Assembly: GCF_024231755.1 (NCBI RefSeq)
Contig: NZ_JAAEQH010000265.1
Span: 1 to 64,000 of the forward strand
DNA: 64,000 bases
Direction of reading: 5' to 3'
Origin: Neptuniibacter sp.
GTDB lineage: Bacteria; Pseudomonadota; Gammaproteobacteria; Pseudomonadales; Balneatricaceae
Numbering within the stretch: the first letter of the stretch is position 1; the number at the start of each line of letters is the position of its first letter. Made by a program: the position numbers and the translations under genes. Shown here one piece after another: positions 10,454 to 19,185 of this stretch. Under the pieces are notes generated by a model. It was not told the DNA's origin. It searched no databases and was given only the letters and a program-made list of their open reading frames with translations.

Positions 10454-10471
10454 ACCTGCTTCTGCTTAATT

Positions 10472-11083
10472 ATGATGACCATATTAACTACAGGCATTAT
10501 CCTGATCTGCGCCCTGCTACTGGCAGGGCGTAGCTATCGTGTAGCTGAGAAAACCCAGCATACCGCTACTATGGTCATCAGTCTTTCTGCAGCATTTATA
10601 GCCTCCTCTGCAGCAGCGAACCTTTTGTTCACCGGAGCAGATCAAGATTCTGAAACTCTGATTCGCATACTGGATAACCTTGCCTATTACGCTGCCATTC
10701 CTTTTATCGCCAGCGCTCTATTGGATACCGCACATAGATTTGAATGGAGTAAAGCGGCCTGGGGGCGCTGGTTACTTGCGCTTTTTGCTCTGTTCGAGTT
10801 ATGCCGCCGAATGAGTTACGGCAATGAATATAGCCAATTTATGGCTATCACCTGCGTTGCAGTAATGGCGTACAGCGCCGTTAAACTGATCGGCCCAGCT
10901 CGTCTCATCACCCTACTATCCACCGCCCTTCTCGCTCTGAGTCTGCTTCTGTTTGGCAAACATAGCCTTCTACCTGCTTATAGCAACACACTAGCCTATG
11001 CGCTGACTTTTTCTGGAGCACTGCTTACCCTTGCCTTGTGCTCTACACACCTGGCCCCTAAAGAAAACACAACTTCAGCTTAG
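10472..11083 (+). CDS. Hypothetical polytopic membrane protein
   Basis: I do not recognise this 203-residue protein. It is strongly hydrophobic with about six membrane spans: residues 2-18, 33-50, 70-86, 97-112, 124-160 (probably two) and 175-194. Short charged loops such as AHRFEWSKAAWGRW separate them. There is no signal peptide cleavage site and no catalytic motif. It starts 19 bases after hemL on the same strand, with a tandem ATG ATG start, so cotranscription with hemL is likely. Small membrane proteins of this sort follow hemL in related genomes, but no function can be inferred. Confidence 0.75.
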   Translation: MMTILTTGIILICALLLAGRSYRVAEKTQHTATMVISLSAAFIASSAAANLLFTGADQDSETLIRILDNLAYYAAIPFIASALLDTAHRFEWSKAAWGRWLLALFALFELCRRMSYGNEYSQFMAITCVAVMAYSAVKLIGPARLITLLSTALLALSLLLFGKHSLLPAYSNTLAYALTFSGALLTLALCSTHLAPKENTTSA

Positions 11084-11164
11084 TTCGACAGATTAAGCTA
11101 TCTTTAAAGTCACGACGTTCGAAACCGTTCCTAAAACCTCCTTTATTTAAACAGAGGTATTACC

Positions 11165-11647
11165 ATGTCTGCGTTATCTGAAATCACAGCCGAACAGATT
11201 ATGTCGTACAAACTTCTCACCGTTTGCGAAACCATGTCGATCCAGTCTCTAATCGACTTCTTCAACAAGAACGGTGTTTCCGGAGCGCCTGTCCTATCTA
11301 AAGAGGGGTCGATCATCGGGGTAGTTAGCCTAAGCGATATCATAAATTTTGACGTTAATCCAAAACATTCGCTGACTGAAAACCCAATGACACAGTACTA
11401 TCTTAATTCATTGGAAGGGATCAGCCCGGACGAGCTGGGGCTATCCGAAGGTAATCAACATCAGAACCATCTGGTCGGTGAAATTATGACTCGAGAGGTG
11501 ATTACAACAGAGCTTTCCAGCTCCATCCCTCAGATCGCGGGATTAATGCACGAACGCGGCATCCACCGCGTTTTTGTCAGTCATAAGGGGGAGATCTGCG
11601 GAGTAATATCTACATTAGATATTCTTAAGCTAGTTGCAGACAATTAA
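11165..11647 (+). CDS. CBS-pair domain protein
   Basis: A 160-residue stand-alone Bateman module. The first CBS motif spans about residues 10-65 (AEQIMSYKLLTV to GVVSLSDII). The second spans 100-158 (VGEIMTREVITTE to GVISTLDILKL). A variable linker lies between them. Such modules usually bind adenosine nucleotides and regulate a partner, but the partner is not evident. An AGAGG ribosome site precedes the ATG. It ends 10 bases from the convergent TPR lipoprotein gene with no room for a separate terminator. Confidence 0.85.
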   Translation: MSALSEITAEQIMSYKLLTVCETMSIQSLIDFFNKNGVSGAPVLSKEGSIIGVVSLSDIINFDVNPKHSLTENPMTQYYLNSLEGISPDELGLSEGNQHQNHLVGEIMTREVITTELSSSIPQIAGLMHERGIHRVFVSHKGEICGVISTLDILKLVADN

Positions 11648-11657
11648 CGCTGTCGTA

Positions 11658-12248
11658 TTAGTACTGCATTGCCTGCTGGCGAGCTTTTGTGGCAGAACTG
11701 TAATTACCGTAGGATTCGCGAATATCAGCGATTAATAGCCATAGGCGACGTAGCATGATGGCATCGCCTATCGCCATATTGGTGCCTTTAAGTGCCAACT
11801 GCTCTGCTTGGTTCCAACGACCTTCCAAACGCTGAATATCAGCAAGTTGGAAATAAATCTCTGGATCCCGCGGGGCGATACGTTGTGCTCTTTCGAGACT
11901 ACTCTGCGCAGCATTCATAGAGCCACTAACTTTCTGCTTATTAGCCGTATCAAGCAAAGCGATTACAGCTGGGTTCTGTGCACGAGATGTTGCTGCGGTA
12001 GGAACGGGAACCGCGACTGGTTGCTCAGTGCGCGATTCCCGGATGATAGTTGGCTTAACGACAACACCCGTAGACGCTGGCTCAACAGACTGCACAACTT
12101 CACCGCTACCGGTTCTATCCTCGACCGGTGGACGGTAACCTCCTGTTCCACTTACACAGCCCGCTAGCGTCAGTACAGCGATACCTACAAGGGTGTTCTT
12201 ATATTGCTTTGCTAGCTTCTTTACTAACTTATTAACTACCTGAACCAT
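11658..12248 (-). CDS. TPR lipoprotein coupled to PBP1B, candidate LpoP-type activator
   Basis: A 196-residue predicted lipoprotein. A basic N-terminus and hydrophobic stretch end in the lipobox LAGC with Cys31. A Pro/Val/Thr-rich linker (about 35-90) suits reaching through the peptidoglycan. Residues 95-190 form two to three TPR-like helical repeats (ALLDTANKQKVSG, LERAQRIAPRDPEIYFQLAD). Its start overlaps the mrcB stop by 13 bases, indicating translational coupling. From memory, Pseudomonas LpoP is a TPR lipoprotein that activates PBP1B. The shared architecture and operon make that role a reasonable inference, but sequence identity could not be tested. Confidence 0.8.
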   Translation of the reverse strand: MVQVVNKLVKKLAKQYKNTLVGIAVLTLAGCVSGTGGYRPPVEDRTGSGEVVQSVEPASTGVVVKPTIIRESRTEQPVAVPVPTAATSRAQNPAVIALLDTANKQKVSGSMNAAQSSLERAQRIAPRDPEIYFQLADIQRLEGRWNQAEQLALKGTNMAIGDAIMLRRLWLLIADIRESYGNYSSATKARQQAMQY

Positions 12249-14566
12249 CGTTTAAACCAATCTAAAGACTCATCTTGCTGTTTTGCAGCACATTCAGCAT
12301 ATTGCTTTGGAGCTGTACCTTTTATGAACGGAAGCTGGCGAACACCCTCACAGTGTTCTGCTGCTAACAGCCCTGTTTGTTCTTCCACCCAATGATACTC
12401 AATTCCTTCAGGTTGGACCGCCATAAATGAGTGAGGTTTCTCTTTCACCATCAGATCAGTCCAGACTCTAAGCGCACCACCAGAACCTGTAAATGGTAAC
12501 TTGCCATTCTCATCCAGCCCCAACCAAACCACCGCCATACGATCACCAGCAAAGCCTGCAAACCAACTATCGCGCTGACCATTACTGGTACCCGTTTTAC
12601 CAGCCACGTTCATTGCTGCAGGTAAACGGTTGTAGATTGAACGGGCAGTACCTTCACGGGTCACTGCCTGCAAAGCATACTGAATCAGGTGCATATTTTC
12701 TGCGGACACCACCTGCTTCACTTCAAACGGATAACGGGATAACTCTTGCCCCTCAGCATCAGTCACCAATCGAATAGCACGCATCGGTGTTCTGAAACCA
12801 TTCGCCGCAATAGTCTGATAAACCTGCGCAATCTCAAATGGGCTCATTGATTCAGCGCCCAGCAGCAGGGATGGATAAGGCTTCGGCTCCCGCTCGATAC
12901 CCAGCCGCTCCAACATATCCACTACGTTATCAAGACCAATATCCATACCCAACTGTGCGGTACTCTGGTTATATGATTTTGCCAGTGAGCGGAACAGCGG
13001 TACTTTGCCATGACTAGTACGATCAAAGTTCTGAGGAATCCAGCTACTGCCATTAGGCAGAGGTACACTGATTGGCTGATCATCTAACAACGATGCCAAT
13101 GTATAACCATTCTCCAAACCGGCAAGAAATACTGCCGGCTTAACCAGAGAACCGATGGGTCTACGCGCATCCAGAGCGCGGTTAAAGCCCTGATAGCGGG
13201 CATTTTTACCGCCCACCAGCGCCAGCACCTCACCGGTTTGTGGATCGGTAACAACGATACCGCCCTGTAACGCTTTAACAGGTTTACCATAGCGCTTTTG
13301 CAGAGAATCAATGGTATTCGCCAGTGCTGCCGCACTGTTAGCCTGCACCATAGGATCAAGGCTGGTAAAAACTTTCAGCCCTTCAGAGCTTAAAACTTCT
13401 TCGGGGTATTCTTCGCGTAGTTGGCGTTTCACAAGATCCAGATAAGCCGGGTAAGCCCCCTTATGCAGGCTGCGTTGTTTCACAACTCCCAGAGAACGCT
13501 TCTCGGCATCCAAACGCTGCTTCATGGAGATAACGCCTTGTTCCTGCAAAACTTTCAACACTAGATCACGGCGCTGTTTTGCCCGCTTCGGATGACGTCT
13601 TGGATCATAGTAGGAAGGGCCTTTTACCATACCCGCCAACAGCGCAACCTGATGCAGTTTTAGCTCATTGATTGGCTGGGCGAAGTAGTACTGACTTGCC
13701 AAGCCAAATCCATGCACCGCGCGTGAACCGGATTGCCCCAGATAAACTTCATTCAGATAGGCTTCCAGAATCTCATCCTTGTCATAATGCAGATCCAGCA
13801 GCACAGCCATTGGGATCTCCATCAGTTTCCGCGCCAGAGTCCGATCCGATGTGAGATAAAAGTTTTTGATCAACTGCTGAGTCAGGGTACTGCCCCCCTG
13901 CACAAAACGGCGCGCTTGGATATTAACCCACATAGCACGAGCAATACCGCGCAGAGAGATACCGAAATGCTGGTAATAATCCCGGTCTTCAATCTGGATA
14001 AGCGCTTCTTTCAGGTACTCTGGAGCCTGATCAAGACGTATCAGATCACGATCTTCATTATCACGCGGATAGATACCGCCAATCAGAATAGGCTCTAGAC
14101 GGCTGAGTGAAACCTGTTGACCCCGGCTATCATTGATAGAAACCAATTGATCGCCACGGAAACTCAACAGCAGTTTTTTAGCCGCCTCTTCTGAATCCGG
14201 GAATGAGAATCCCCGCGTATAAATTCGTGCTCTATTGGCGGCCCATTCCACCATCCCAGGCTGACTCGCCTGGTTAACAAAACGATAGCCCAAACCCTGC
14301 AGCTCCTGCTTTAGGGCTGTTTTACTTAGTACCTGGCCGGGATAGAGCTCCAAAGGGCGAGCATAAACTTTTGCTGGCAACGCCCAGCGCTTACCCTCAA
14401 ATTTATTTTTAATCTGGATATCAAGATAGATCAGGCCGATACCACCGAGTACCAGACCTAACAGGGAAAGCTTAAAAAAAAGAAACAGTAGTTTTTTCAG
14501 AAAGCTGCGTGGTTTTTTTGCCTTAGGACCACGACTAGATGATTTTGATGCTCTCTTTTTTGTCAT
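12236..14566 (-). CDS. mrcB: Penicillin-binding protein 1B
   Basis: Bifunctional class A peptidoglycan synthase anchored in the inner membrane. A cytoplasmic basic tail (KKRASKSSSRGPKAKK) and one membrane helix (about residues 24-48) come first. A UB2H-like regulatory domain (about 65-155) and the GT51 glycosyltransferase (from about 175, EDRDYYQHFGIS catalytic box) follow. The transpeptidase has SLVK, SYN and KTGTSN motifs. All catalytic signatures are intact. Length is 776 residues, near PBP1B of Pseudomonas. It is transcribed leftward with the TPR lipoprotein; the divergent kinase-like gene begins within 50 bases upstream. Confidence 0.96.
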   Translation of the reverse strand: MTKKRASKSSSRGPKAKKPRSFLKKLLFLFFKLSLLGLVLGGIGLIYLDIQIKNKFEGKRWALPAKVYARPLELYPGQVLSKTALKQELQGLGYRFVNQASQPGMVEWAANRARIYTRGFSFPDSEEAAKKLLLSFRGDQLVSINDSRGQQVSLSRLEPILIGGIYPRDNEDRDLIRLDQAPEYLKEALIQIEDRDYYQHFGISLRGIARAMWVNIQARRFVQGGSTLTQQLIKNFYLTSDRTLARKLMEIPMAVLLDLHYDKDEILEAYLNEVYLGQSGSRAVHGFGLASQYYFAQPINELKLHQVALLAGMVKGPSYYDPRRHPKRAKQRRDLVLKVLQEQGVISMKQRLDAEKRSLGVVKQRSLHKGAYPAYLDLVKRQLREEYPEEVLSSEGLKVFTSLDPMVQANSAAALANTIDSLQKRYGKPVKALQGGIVVTDPQTGEVLALVGGKNARYQGFNRALDARRPIGSLVKPAVFLAGLENGYTLASLLDDQPISVPLPNGSSWIPQNFDRTSHGKVPLFRSLAKSYNQSTAQLGMDIGLDNVVDMLERLGIEREPKPYPSLLLGAESMSPFEIAQVYQTIAANGFRTPMRAIRLVTDAEGQELSRYPFEVKQVVSAENMHLIQYALQAVTREGTARSIYNRLPAAMNVAGKTGTSNGQRDSWFAGFAGDRMAVVWLGLDENGKLPFTGSGGALRVWTDLMVKEKPHSFMAVQPEGIEYHWVEEQTGLLAAEHCEGVRQLPFIKGTAPKQYAECAAKQQDESLDWFKRWFR

Positions 14567-14611
14567 TGGCTAAGTATAATGCCCTTCCTTAGCAGGCCAT
14601 ATAGAACGTGT

Positions 14612-16135
14612 ATGACGCTCATTGATTCACTGAAAAATGCAGATTTCTATCCCCATCCGGTCGAACAGATCGAAGTGATAGAAACCCATATATCCTGGCT
14701 GATCTTAACCGGCGAATATGCCTATAAGATTAAGAAGCCGGTGGATTTTGGTTTCCTGGATTTTACCACGCTCGCTAAACGTCAGCACTTCTGTGATGAA
14801 GAATTACGCCTGAATCAGCGTTTAGCTCCCGATATTTATCAACAGGTGATCGCCATCGGTGGCACTCCTGAGGAGCCAGTTTTCGGCGCCGAAGAAGATA
14901 TCATTGAATACGCTGTGCAGATGCAACAGTTCAACCCGGAACAACGCCTGGATCTGTTACTGCAAAACCATCGTTTCGAACCTAGCTGGATCGACACACT
15001 AGCTGAACAAATCGCTGATTTTCATGGCCGGATTCCCATTGTTGCTAAAGACAGTCCATGGGGCGAACCCGATACTATCTGGCAGGTGGTATCCGATAAT
15101 TTTCTGCATATTACCGATTCCATCTCAGATCTGGATGACTGGAGTAAGGTGCAGCAGTTATCGCAATACACCGCCCAGCAGTTCCGTAAACTCACACCCT
15201 TGATAGAACAGCGTAAAGCGGAAGGCCACGTGCGTGAGTGCCATGGCGACCTTCACCTCGCCAATATCACCCTCTATCACGATGAACTGCGTCTATTTGA
15301 CTGCATCGAATTCAATCTCCAGTTCCGCTGGATCGACACCATCAGCGACATAGCTTTTCTGCTGATGGATCTTGAGGCCAATGGTGAGTTCCGCTGGGCC
15401 AACCGCTGCCTCAACCGCTACCTGGAAATCAGCGGTAATTATCAGGCGCTACCGCTGCTGAATTTCTACAAAGCATACCGCTCTATGGTACGCGCTAAAG
15501 TGTCAGTACTGGGTGACATGCATGACATCCCAACGCTTCGCCGCTATCTTCGTCTGACCGATTATTATGCGCGGGACCACAAGCCGGCACTGTTCCTGAT
15601 GAACGGTATTTCCGGTAGTGGCAAGAGCCATCTAAGCCAACAACTAGTTGATCAGACCGATACTATCCGTGTCCGTTCCGATGTTGAGCGTAAGCGCCTC
15701 TATCGAGAACTAAGCCTGAAAGGTGAAAAGCTGGGAGATCTTTACGGCCCACAGATGAACGCTCTCACTTTTAATCACCTGCTGGATACCAGTGCAGAAC
15801 TGTTGCGTAACGGCTATTCCGTTGTGGTTGATGCCACAGCGATCCGTCAGCGCACACGACAAAGCTATATGGATCTCGCAGAAAAACTTGGCGTACCGAT
15901 GCGCATCATCTCATGTGAGTGTGAAATGAAGCTGATTGAAGCCCGCCTTAAACGCCGCACCAGTGAAGGTAATGATATCTCTGATGCAGATATCACTGTG
16001 ATGCAGGACCAGTTTAAACACCAGCAGAAACTAACTGAGGAAGAGAAAAAGATTACCATTAGCGTTAACACTGATGATGACGAGGCGATCCAACGTTTGC
16101 TTGAGCAGTTACGGATTCAGGAAGTCATTTTCTAA
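14612..16135 (+). CDS. Phosphotransferase-P-loop kinase fusion (APH-like plus AAA)
   Basis: Two-domain protein of unknown substrate. The N-terminal part resembles aminoglycoside/choline phosphotransferases: a lysine in YAYKIKKPVDFGF, a catalytic loop ECHGDLHLANI and the metal-binding LFDCIEFN. The C-terminal 170 residues are a small P-loop kinase with Walker A GISGSGKS, an acidic VVVDAT strand and an arginine-rich lid (ARLKRRTSEG). I chose the ATG at 14612 because the family begins close to the LIDSL-PHPVEQIEVIETH segment. The upstream ATG at 14579 falls inside a TATAAT sequence that may be the -10. Length is 507 residues. It overlaps the Rieske gene start by one base. Annotation pipelines usually call this family a bifunctional aminoglycoside phosphotransferase/ATP-binding protein, but antibiotic resistance should not be inferred. 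Confidence 0.85.
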   Translation: MTLIDSLKNADFYPHPVEQIEVIETHISWLILTGEYAYKIKKPVDFGFLDFTTLAKRQHFCDEELRLNQRLAPDIYQQVIAIGGTPEEPVFGAEEDIIEYAVQMQQFNPEQRLDLLLQNHRFEPSWIDTLAEQIADFHGRIPIVAKDSPWGEPDTIWQVVSDNFLHITDSISDLDDWSKVQQLSQYTAQQFRKLTPLIEQRKAEGHVRECHGDLHLANITLYHDELRLFDCIEFNLQFRWIDTISDIAFLLMDLEANGEFRWANRCLNRYLEISGNYQALPLLNFYKAYRSMVRAKVSVLGDMHDIPTLRRYLRLTDYYARDHKPALFLMNGISGSGKSHLSQQLVDQTDTIRVRSDVERKRLYRELSLKGEKLGDLYGPQMNALTFNHLLDTSAELLRNGYSVVVDATAIRQRTRQSYMDLAEKLGVPMRIISCECEMKLIEARLKRRTSEGNDISDADITVMQDQFKHQQKLTEEEKKITISVNTDDDEAIQRLLEQLRIQEVIF

Positions 16136-16452
16136 TGCAGTTTCTATGTAAGTTCAGCGATATCGAAGAAGGCTGCGCCAAAGGATTCGAAATCGAGGGT
16201 ACTCGATTACTGGCAGTAAAATATAGGGGTGAGCTGTATGTTTATGAAAATAGCTGCCCCCACCGCAGCATCCCTCTGGAGTGGCAGCCAGATCAGTTCC
16301 TTGATTACGACAAAACCTTCATCCAGTGTGCAACTCACGGAGCCTTGTTCAAAATAGATTCCGGGGAATGCATTTCTGGGCCTTGCGTTGAAGACCGTCT
16401 AAACAGTGTCACTTTCACCCGCGAGGGCGAGGATATTCTGGTAGAACTGTAG
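16135..16452 (+). CDS. Rieske [2Fe-2S] ferredoxin-like protein
   Basis: A 105-residue single Rieske domain. The two cluster-binding motifs are intact: CPH in ENSCPHRSIPL and CATH in QCATHGALF, supplying two Cys and two His. The protein resembles the ferredoxin component of dioxygenases and NirD-like proteins. The second motif is followed by the usual GECISGPC segment. No oxygenase gene is adjacent, so its redox partner is unknown. The ATG overlaps the stop of the kinase fusion (TAATG), so the two proteins are probably made together. Confidence 0.9.
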   Translation: MQFLCKFSDIEEGCAKGFEIEGTRLLAVKYRGELYVYENSCPHRSIPLEWQPDQFLDYDKTFIQCATHGALFKIDSGECISGPCVEDRLNSVTFTREGEDILVEL

Positions 16453-16465
16453 CCTTAGCATTTTC

Positions 16466-16487
16466 GGTGTGGGTACACACCTCCTAC
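16466..16487 (-). repeat. REP-like hairpin
   Basis: A six-base-pair inverted repeat (16466-16471 with 16476-16481) preceded on the minus strand by GTAGGAG. The arrangement resembles the GTAG-headed REP elements of pseudomonads. It lies between the convergent Rieske and sfsA genes and overlaps the sfsA stop region. There is no T tract on either side, so it is not a standard terminator. Only one copy was noticed in the window. Confidence 0.3.
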
Positions 16488-17185
16488 AGCTCTACCGGTA
16501 ACTCCCTCTCGATAGTCACTTGTTGCTCATCAATCCGGGCTGCATAAGCTATAACCTCAACACCCGCTTCTTTTGCTTGTCGTAGTAACCGACCATATTC
16601 AGGGTCGATATGATCAGCAGGCCGCACCTTCTGAATACCCGTATGCGGAACACAAAACAGCATCACCGCTCGATCACCCTGCTCTACCATGAGCATCAAC
16701 TCCTTAAGGTGTTTAGCGCCTCGAGTGGTAACAGCATCCGGAAAACTACCCCAGTTATTTTCTTCCAACAGGGTAACATTTTTAATCTCAACCCAAACCC
16801 GGCCCTTTTCAGCATCTTCCAGCAACAGATCAATACGGCTGTTTTCACCATATTTCACCTCCTGACGAATAGACTCATAACCTTGTAACTGCGTGATTAC
16901 ATCCTGCTCAATCGCTTCGCGCATTAGTTTGTTAGCAAGACCGGTATTGATGCAGGCCAGATACCGACCTTCAACTTCCACCAATTCCCAACCCAATGGG
17001 TATTTGCGTTTAGGATTTCCGCTATCCTGCAGCCAAACCCGACTCCCAGGCTCAGCACAGTTTTTCATAGAGCCTGTATTAGGACAGTGAGCAGTCACTT
17101 CGCTTCCATCATCCAGAATCACGTCAGCTAGGAATCGCTTATAGCGTTTAACCAGTTTACCTTTGAGCAGATTATCCAGTTGCAT
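16484..17185 (-). CDS. sfsA: Sugar fermentation stimulation protein homolog SfsA
   Basis: A 233-residue member of the SfsA family: an N-terminal OB-like domain ([28 protein letters not shown]) and a C-terminal nuclease-like fold ([21 protein letters not shown]). The latter has acidic residues arranged like PD-(D/E)XK enzymes. The family was named from an E. coli overexpression phenotype and its molecular role is not settled. The start ATG shares one base with the stop of the upstream aminotransferase, so they are cotranscribed. The same pair sits beside dksA in Pseudomonas. Confidence 0.92.
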   Translation of the reverse strand: MQLDNLLKGKLVKRYKRFLADVILDDGSEVTAHCPNTGSMKNCAEPGSRVWLQDSGNPKRKYPLGWELVEVEGRYLACINTGLANKLMREAIEQDVITQLQGYESIRQEVKYGENSRIDLLLEDAEKGRVWVEIKNVTLLEENNWGSFPDAVTTRGAKHLKELMLMVEQGDRAVMLFCVPHTGIQKVRPADHIDPEYGRLLRQAKEAGVEVIAYAARIDEQQVTIERELPVEL

Positions 17186-18348
17186 CAGCCACGAATCCTC
17201 TTCTGCAGACGCTCTAAAGCCAGCTCAATTCGATCCAAACCAGTGGTATAGGAAAAGCGGATAAACTGATCACAGCGGTGCTGACCAAAATCACGGCCCG
17301 GCGTAGTAGCAATATGATCCTCTTCTAGCAACGACCAGCAATAGTCAAAGGTATTATCAGTCAGATGCTGAGCCCCGGCATAAACGTAGAAAGCACCCTC
17401 AGGGGTTATCGGCAAATCAAAATTAAGTTCGCGCAGGCCTGATACCAGCAGGTCGCGACGTTTTCTAAACTCTTCTTTGCGCTGTTCCAGTATCTGGATG
17501 GTTTCCGGTTTAAACGCAGCCAACGCAGCATATTGGGATACAGTATGCGGAGAGATCATCAGGTTCTGCGCCAGTTTTTCCAGCTCTGGAGCGGCATCCA
17601 TTGGTGCCACCAGCCAACCTAAACGCCAGCCCGTCATACCGAAGTATTTGGAAAAGCTGTTAATAACAAAAGCGTTCTGATCCAGTTCCAGAACCGAAGG
17701 CGTATCCTGCTCGTAGGTCAAGCCATGGTAGAGCTCATCCACTACCAGCGAACCGCCGCAGTTCTTAACCTGCATAGCAATTTCAGCCAGCTCATCACGA
17801 TGGACAACGGCACCCGTTGGATTAGCAGGTGATGCCAACAAAACCCCGGCTGTATTTGTCTGCCAGTTCTGCTTAACAAGTTCAGAAGTTAGCTGAAAAT
17901 TCTGTTCTGCATCCACTGAAACCAATTGTGTTTTGGCTTCCAAAAACCTCAGAAATTGGCGGTTACAAGGGTAACCCGGATCCGCCATCATAAAGGACTG
18001 CCCGCCATCAGTGAGCAACGCAAAGATCATCAGCAACGCACTGGATGCACCGGTTGTGACAATGATGCGTTCAGGGGATATGTCCAGATTATAACGCTGC
18101 TGATACCAATCACTGATCGCTTGGCGCAGCTCCGGAATACCTGCCGCTGGGGTGTATTGAGTTAAACCTGTGTCGATCGCCGCTTTGGCTGCTTCAGCAA
18201 TAGGAGGAGCCGTAGCAAAATCAGGTTCGCCAGCTTCCATGTGTACAACATCAAATCCCTCTGCATCCAGCTGTTTTGCTCGTTTCAGCAGATCCATCAC
18301 TTTAAATGATTCGATCTCTGCCACCCTTTGCGAAGGCTCAAATCCCAT
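17185..18348 (-). CDS. PLP-dependent aminotransferase (class I/II)
   Basis: A 387-residue fold-type I aminotransferase. Recognisable elements are MEAGEPDF near the N-terminus, the phosphate-site [18 protein letters not shown], the cofactor aspartate in LVVDELYHG and the Schiff-base lysine in [16 protein letters not shown]. The C-terminal arginine in FIRFSYTTG should bind the substrate carboxylate. It resembles the aspartate/aromatic aminotransferase subgroup Ib, but the amino donor cannot be assigned. It heads a two-gene leftward operon with sfsA. Confidence 0.88.
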   Translation of the reverse strand: MGFEPSQRVAEIESFKVMDLLKRAKQLDAEGFDVVHMEAGEPDFATAPPIAEAAKAAIDTGLTQYTPAAGIPELRQAISDWYQQRYNLDISPERIIVTTGASSALLMIFALLTDGGQSFMMADPGYPCNRQFLRFLEAKTQLVSVDAEQNFQLTSELVKQNWQTNTAGVLLASPANPTGAVVHRDELAEIAMQVKNCGGSLVVDELYHGLTYEQDTPSVLELDQNAFVINSFSKYFGMTGWRLGWLVAPMDAAPELEKLAQNLMISPHTVSQYAALAAFKPETIQILEQRKEEFRKRRDLLVSGLRELNFDLPITPEGAFYVYAGAQHLTDNTFDYCWSLLEEDHIATTPGRDFGQHRCDQFIRFSYTTGLDRIELALERLQKRIRG

Positions 18349-18679
18349 TACCTACATCCCGTTCTAAAAACCAAAACCGCAGTATAACTCAGACCTATTG
18401 TGAATAGAGCGTTCAGATCGCCTATTTACAAGCACTCTAACCTGGACTAGACCTAATAGGATGTCCTTTTAAGCCGGTTAGATGAATTTAGGGCTAGCGA
18501 AACATCAGATCATCTGGTAATTTCCCTGCCTTTCATGCTAAATGCAGTTTCTGCATTACCACGGAATCTGAGATGTAAATCTCACAGTATGTTGCTAAAA
18601 ACAACTACAGGTTCCCTAACACAGGCAAGTGAAGCTATCCAAAGATAGCTTACGAAAGAAAGAGAGTGAGGCAGCGCTT
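18349..18679 (+). other. Intergenic region upstream of dksA
   Basis: No gene or RNA gene is supported here. Small palindromes are visible, for example AATGCAGTTTCTGCATT at about 18540 and GAGATGTAAATCTC near 18569. They may shape a dksA leader, but no promoter with good hexamers and spacing could be fixed. A longer dksA reading (GTG at 18629) would take up the last 50 bases. Confidence 0.4.
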
Positions 18680-19108
18680 ATGCCAAACAAGAGCGAATCT
18701 TTCACACACATTGATCCTTACCCGATTGTTGAAGGTGAGGAGTACATGAATGAGAAACAGAAGGAACACTTCAAGAAAATTCTGGAAGCTTGGAAACAGG
18801 AGCTGATGGAAGAGGTGGACAGCACTATTCACCACCTACGTGAAGAACCTTCAAACTTTGCAGATCCAACTGATCGCGCCAGCCAGGAAGAGGAATTCAG
18901 CCTTGAACTGCGTACCCGCGACCGTGAGCGTAAATTGATCAAGAAGATCAATGAAGCTATGGAGCTCATCGAAGAAGACGAATACGGCTATTGCGATGCC
19001 TGCGGTATCGAGATCGGCATCCGCCGTTTGGAAGCTCGTCCAACAGCGTCACTTTGCATCGACTGCAAAACGCTGGCTGAGATAAAAGAAAAACAGCTTG
19101 GCGGCTAA
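18680..19108 (+). CDS. dksA: RNA polymerase-binding transcription factor DksA
   Basis: Secondary-channel regulator that with ppGpp represses rRNA promoters and activates amino-acid promoters. The coiled coil runs from GEEYMNEKQKEHF, with a tip carrying the DPTDRASQEEEF acidic segment. The C-terminal four-cysteine zinc motif is complete: CDACG and CIDC. I prefer ATG 18680 (142 residues) because a GTGAGG ribosome site sits eight bases upstream. The in-frame GTG at 18629 would give 159 residues and has a poor site. Gene order dksA-gluQ is conserved in gammaproteobacteria. Confidence 0.95.
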   Translation: MPNKSESFTHIDPYPIVEGEEYMNEKQKEHFKKILEAWKQELMEEVDSTIHHLREEPSNFADPTDRASQEEEFSLELRTRDRERKLIKKINEAMELIEEDEYGYCDACGIEIGIRRLEARPTASLCIDCKTLAEIKEKQLGG

Positions 19109-19117
19109 TCCGGCTTA

Positions 19118-19149
19118 AGCCAGCCCCTATACCCTGAGGCTGGCTTTAA
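19118..19149 (+). terminator. dksA terminator-like hairpin
   Basis: An eight-base-pair AGCCAGCC/GGCTGGCT stem (19118-19125 with 19138-19145), extended by an imperfect TTA/TAA pairing. It lies ten bases after the dksA stop. The following T run is short (TTT), so termination may be partial, letting some transcription reach gluQ. Confidence 0.5.
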
Positions 19150-19185
19150 CGGACCCACCTGTAGTTTTCTTTTGAGCTTCTTATA

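Noticed and set aside
14612-16135. Aminoglycoside resistance gene
   Set aside because: The APH-like half belongs to a housekeeping fusion with a P-loop kinase; no evidence for antibiotic substrates.
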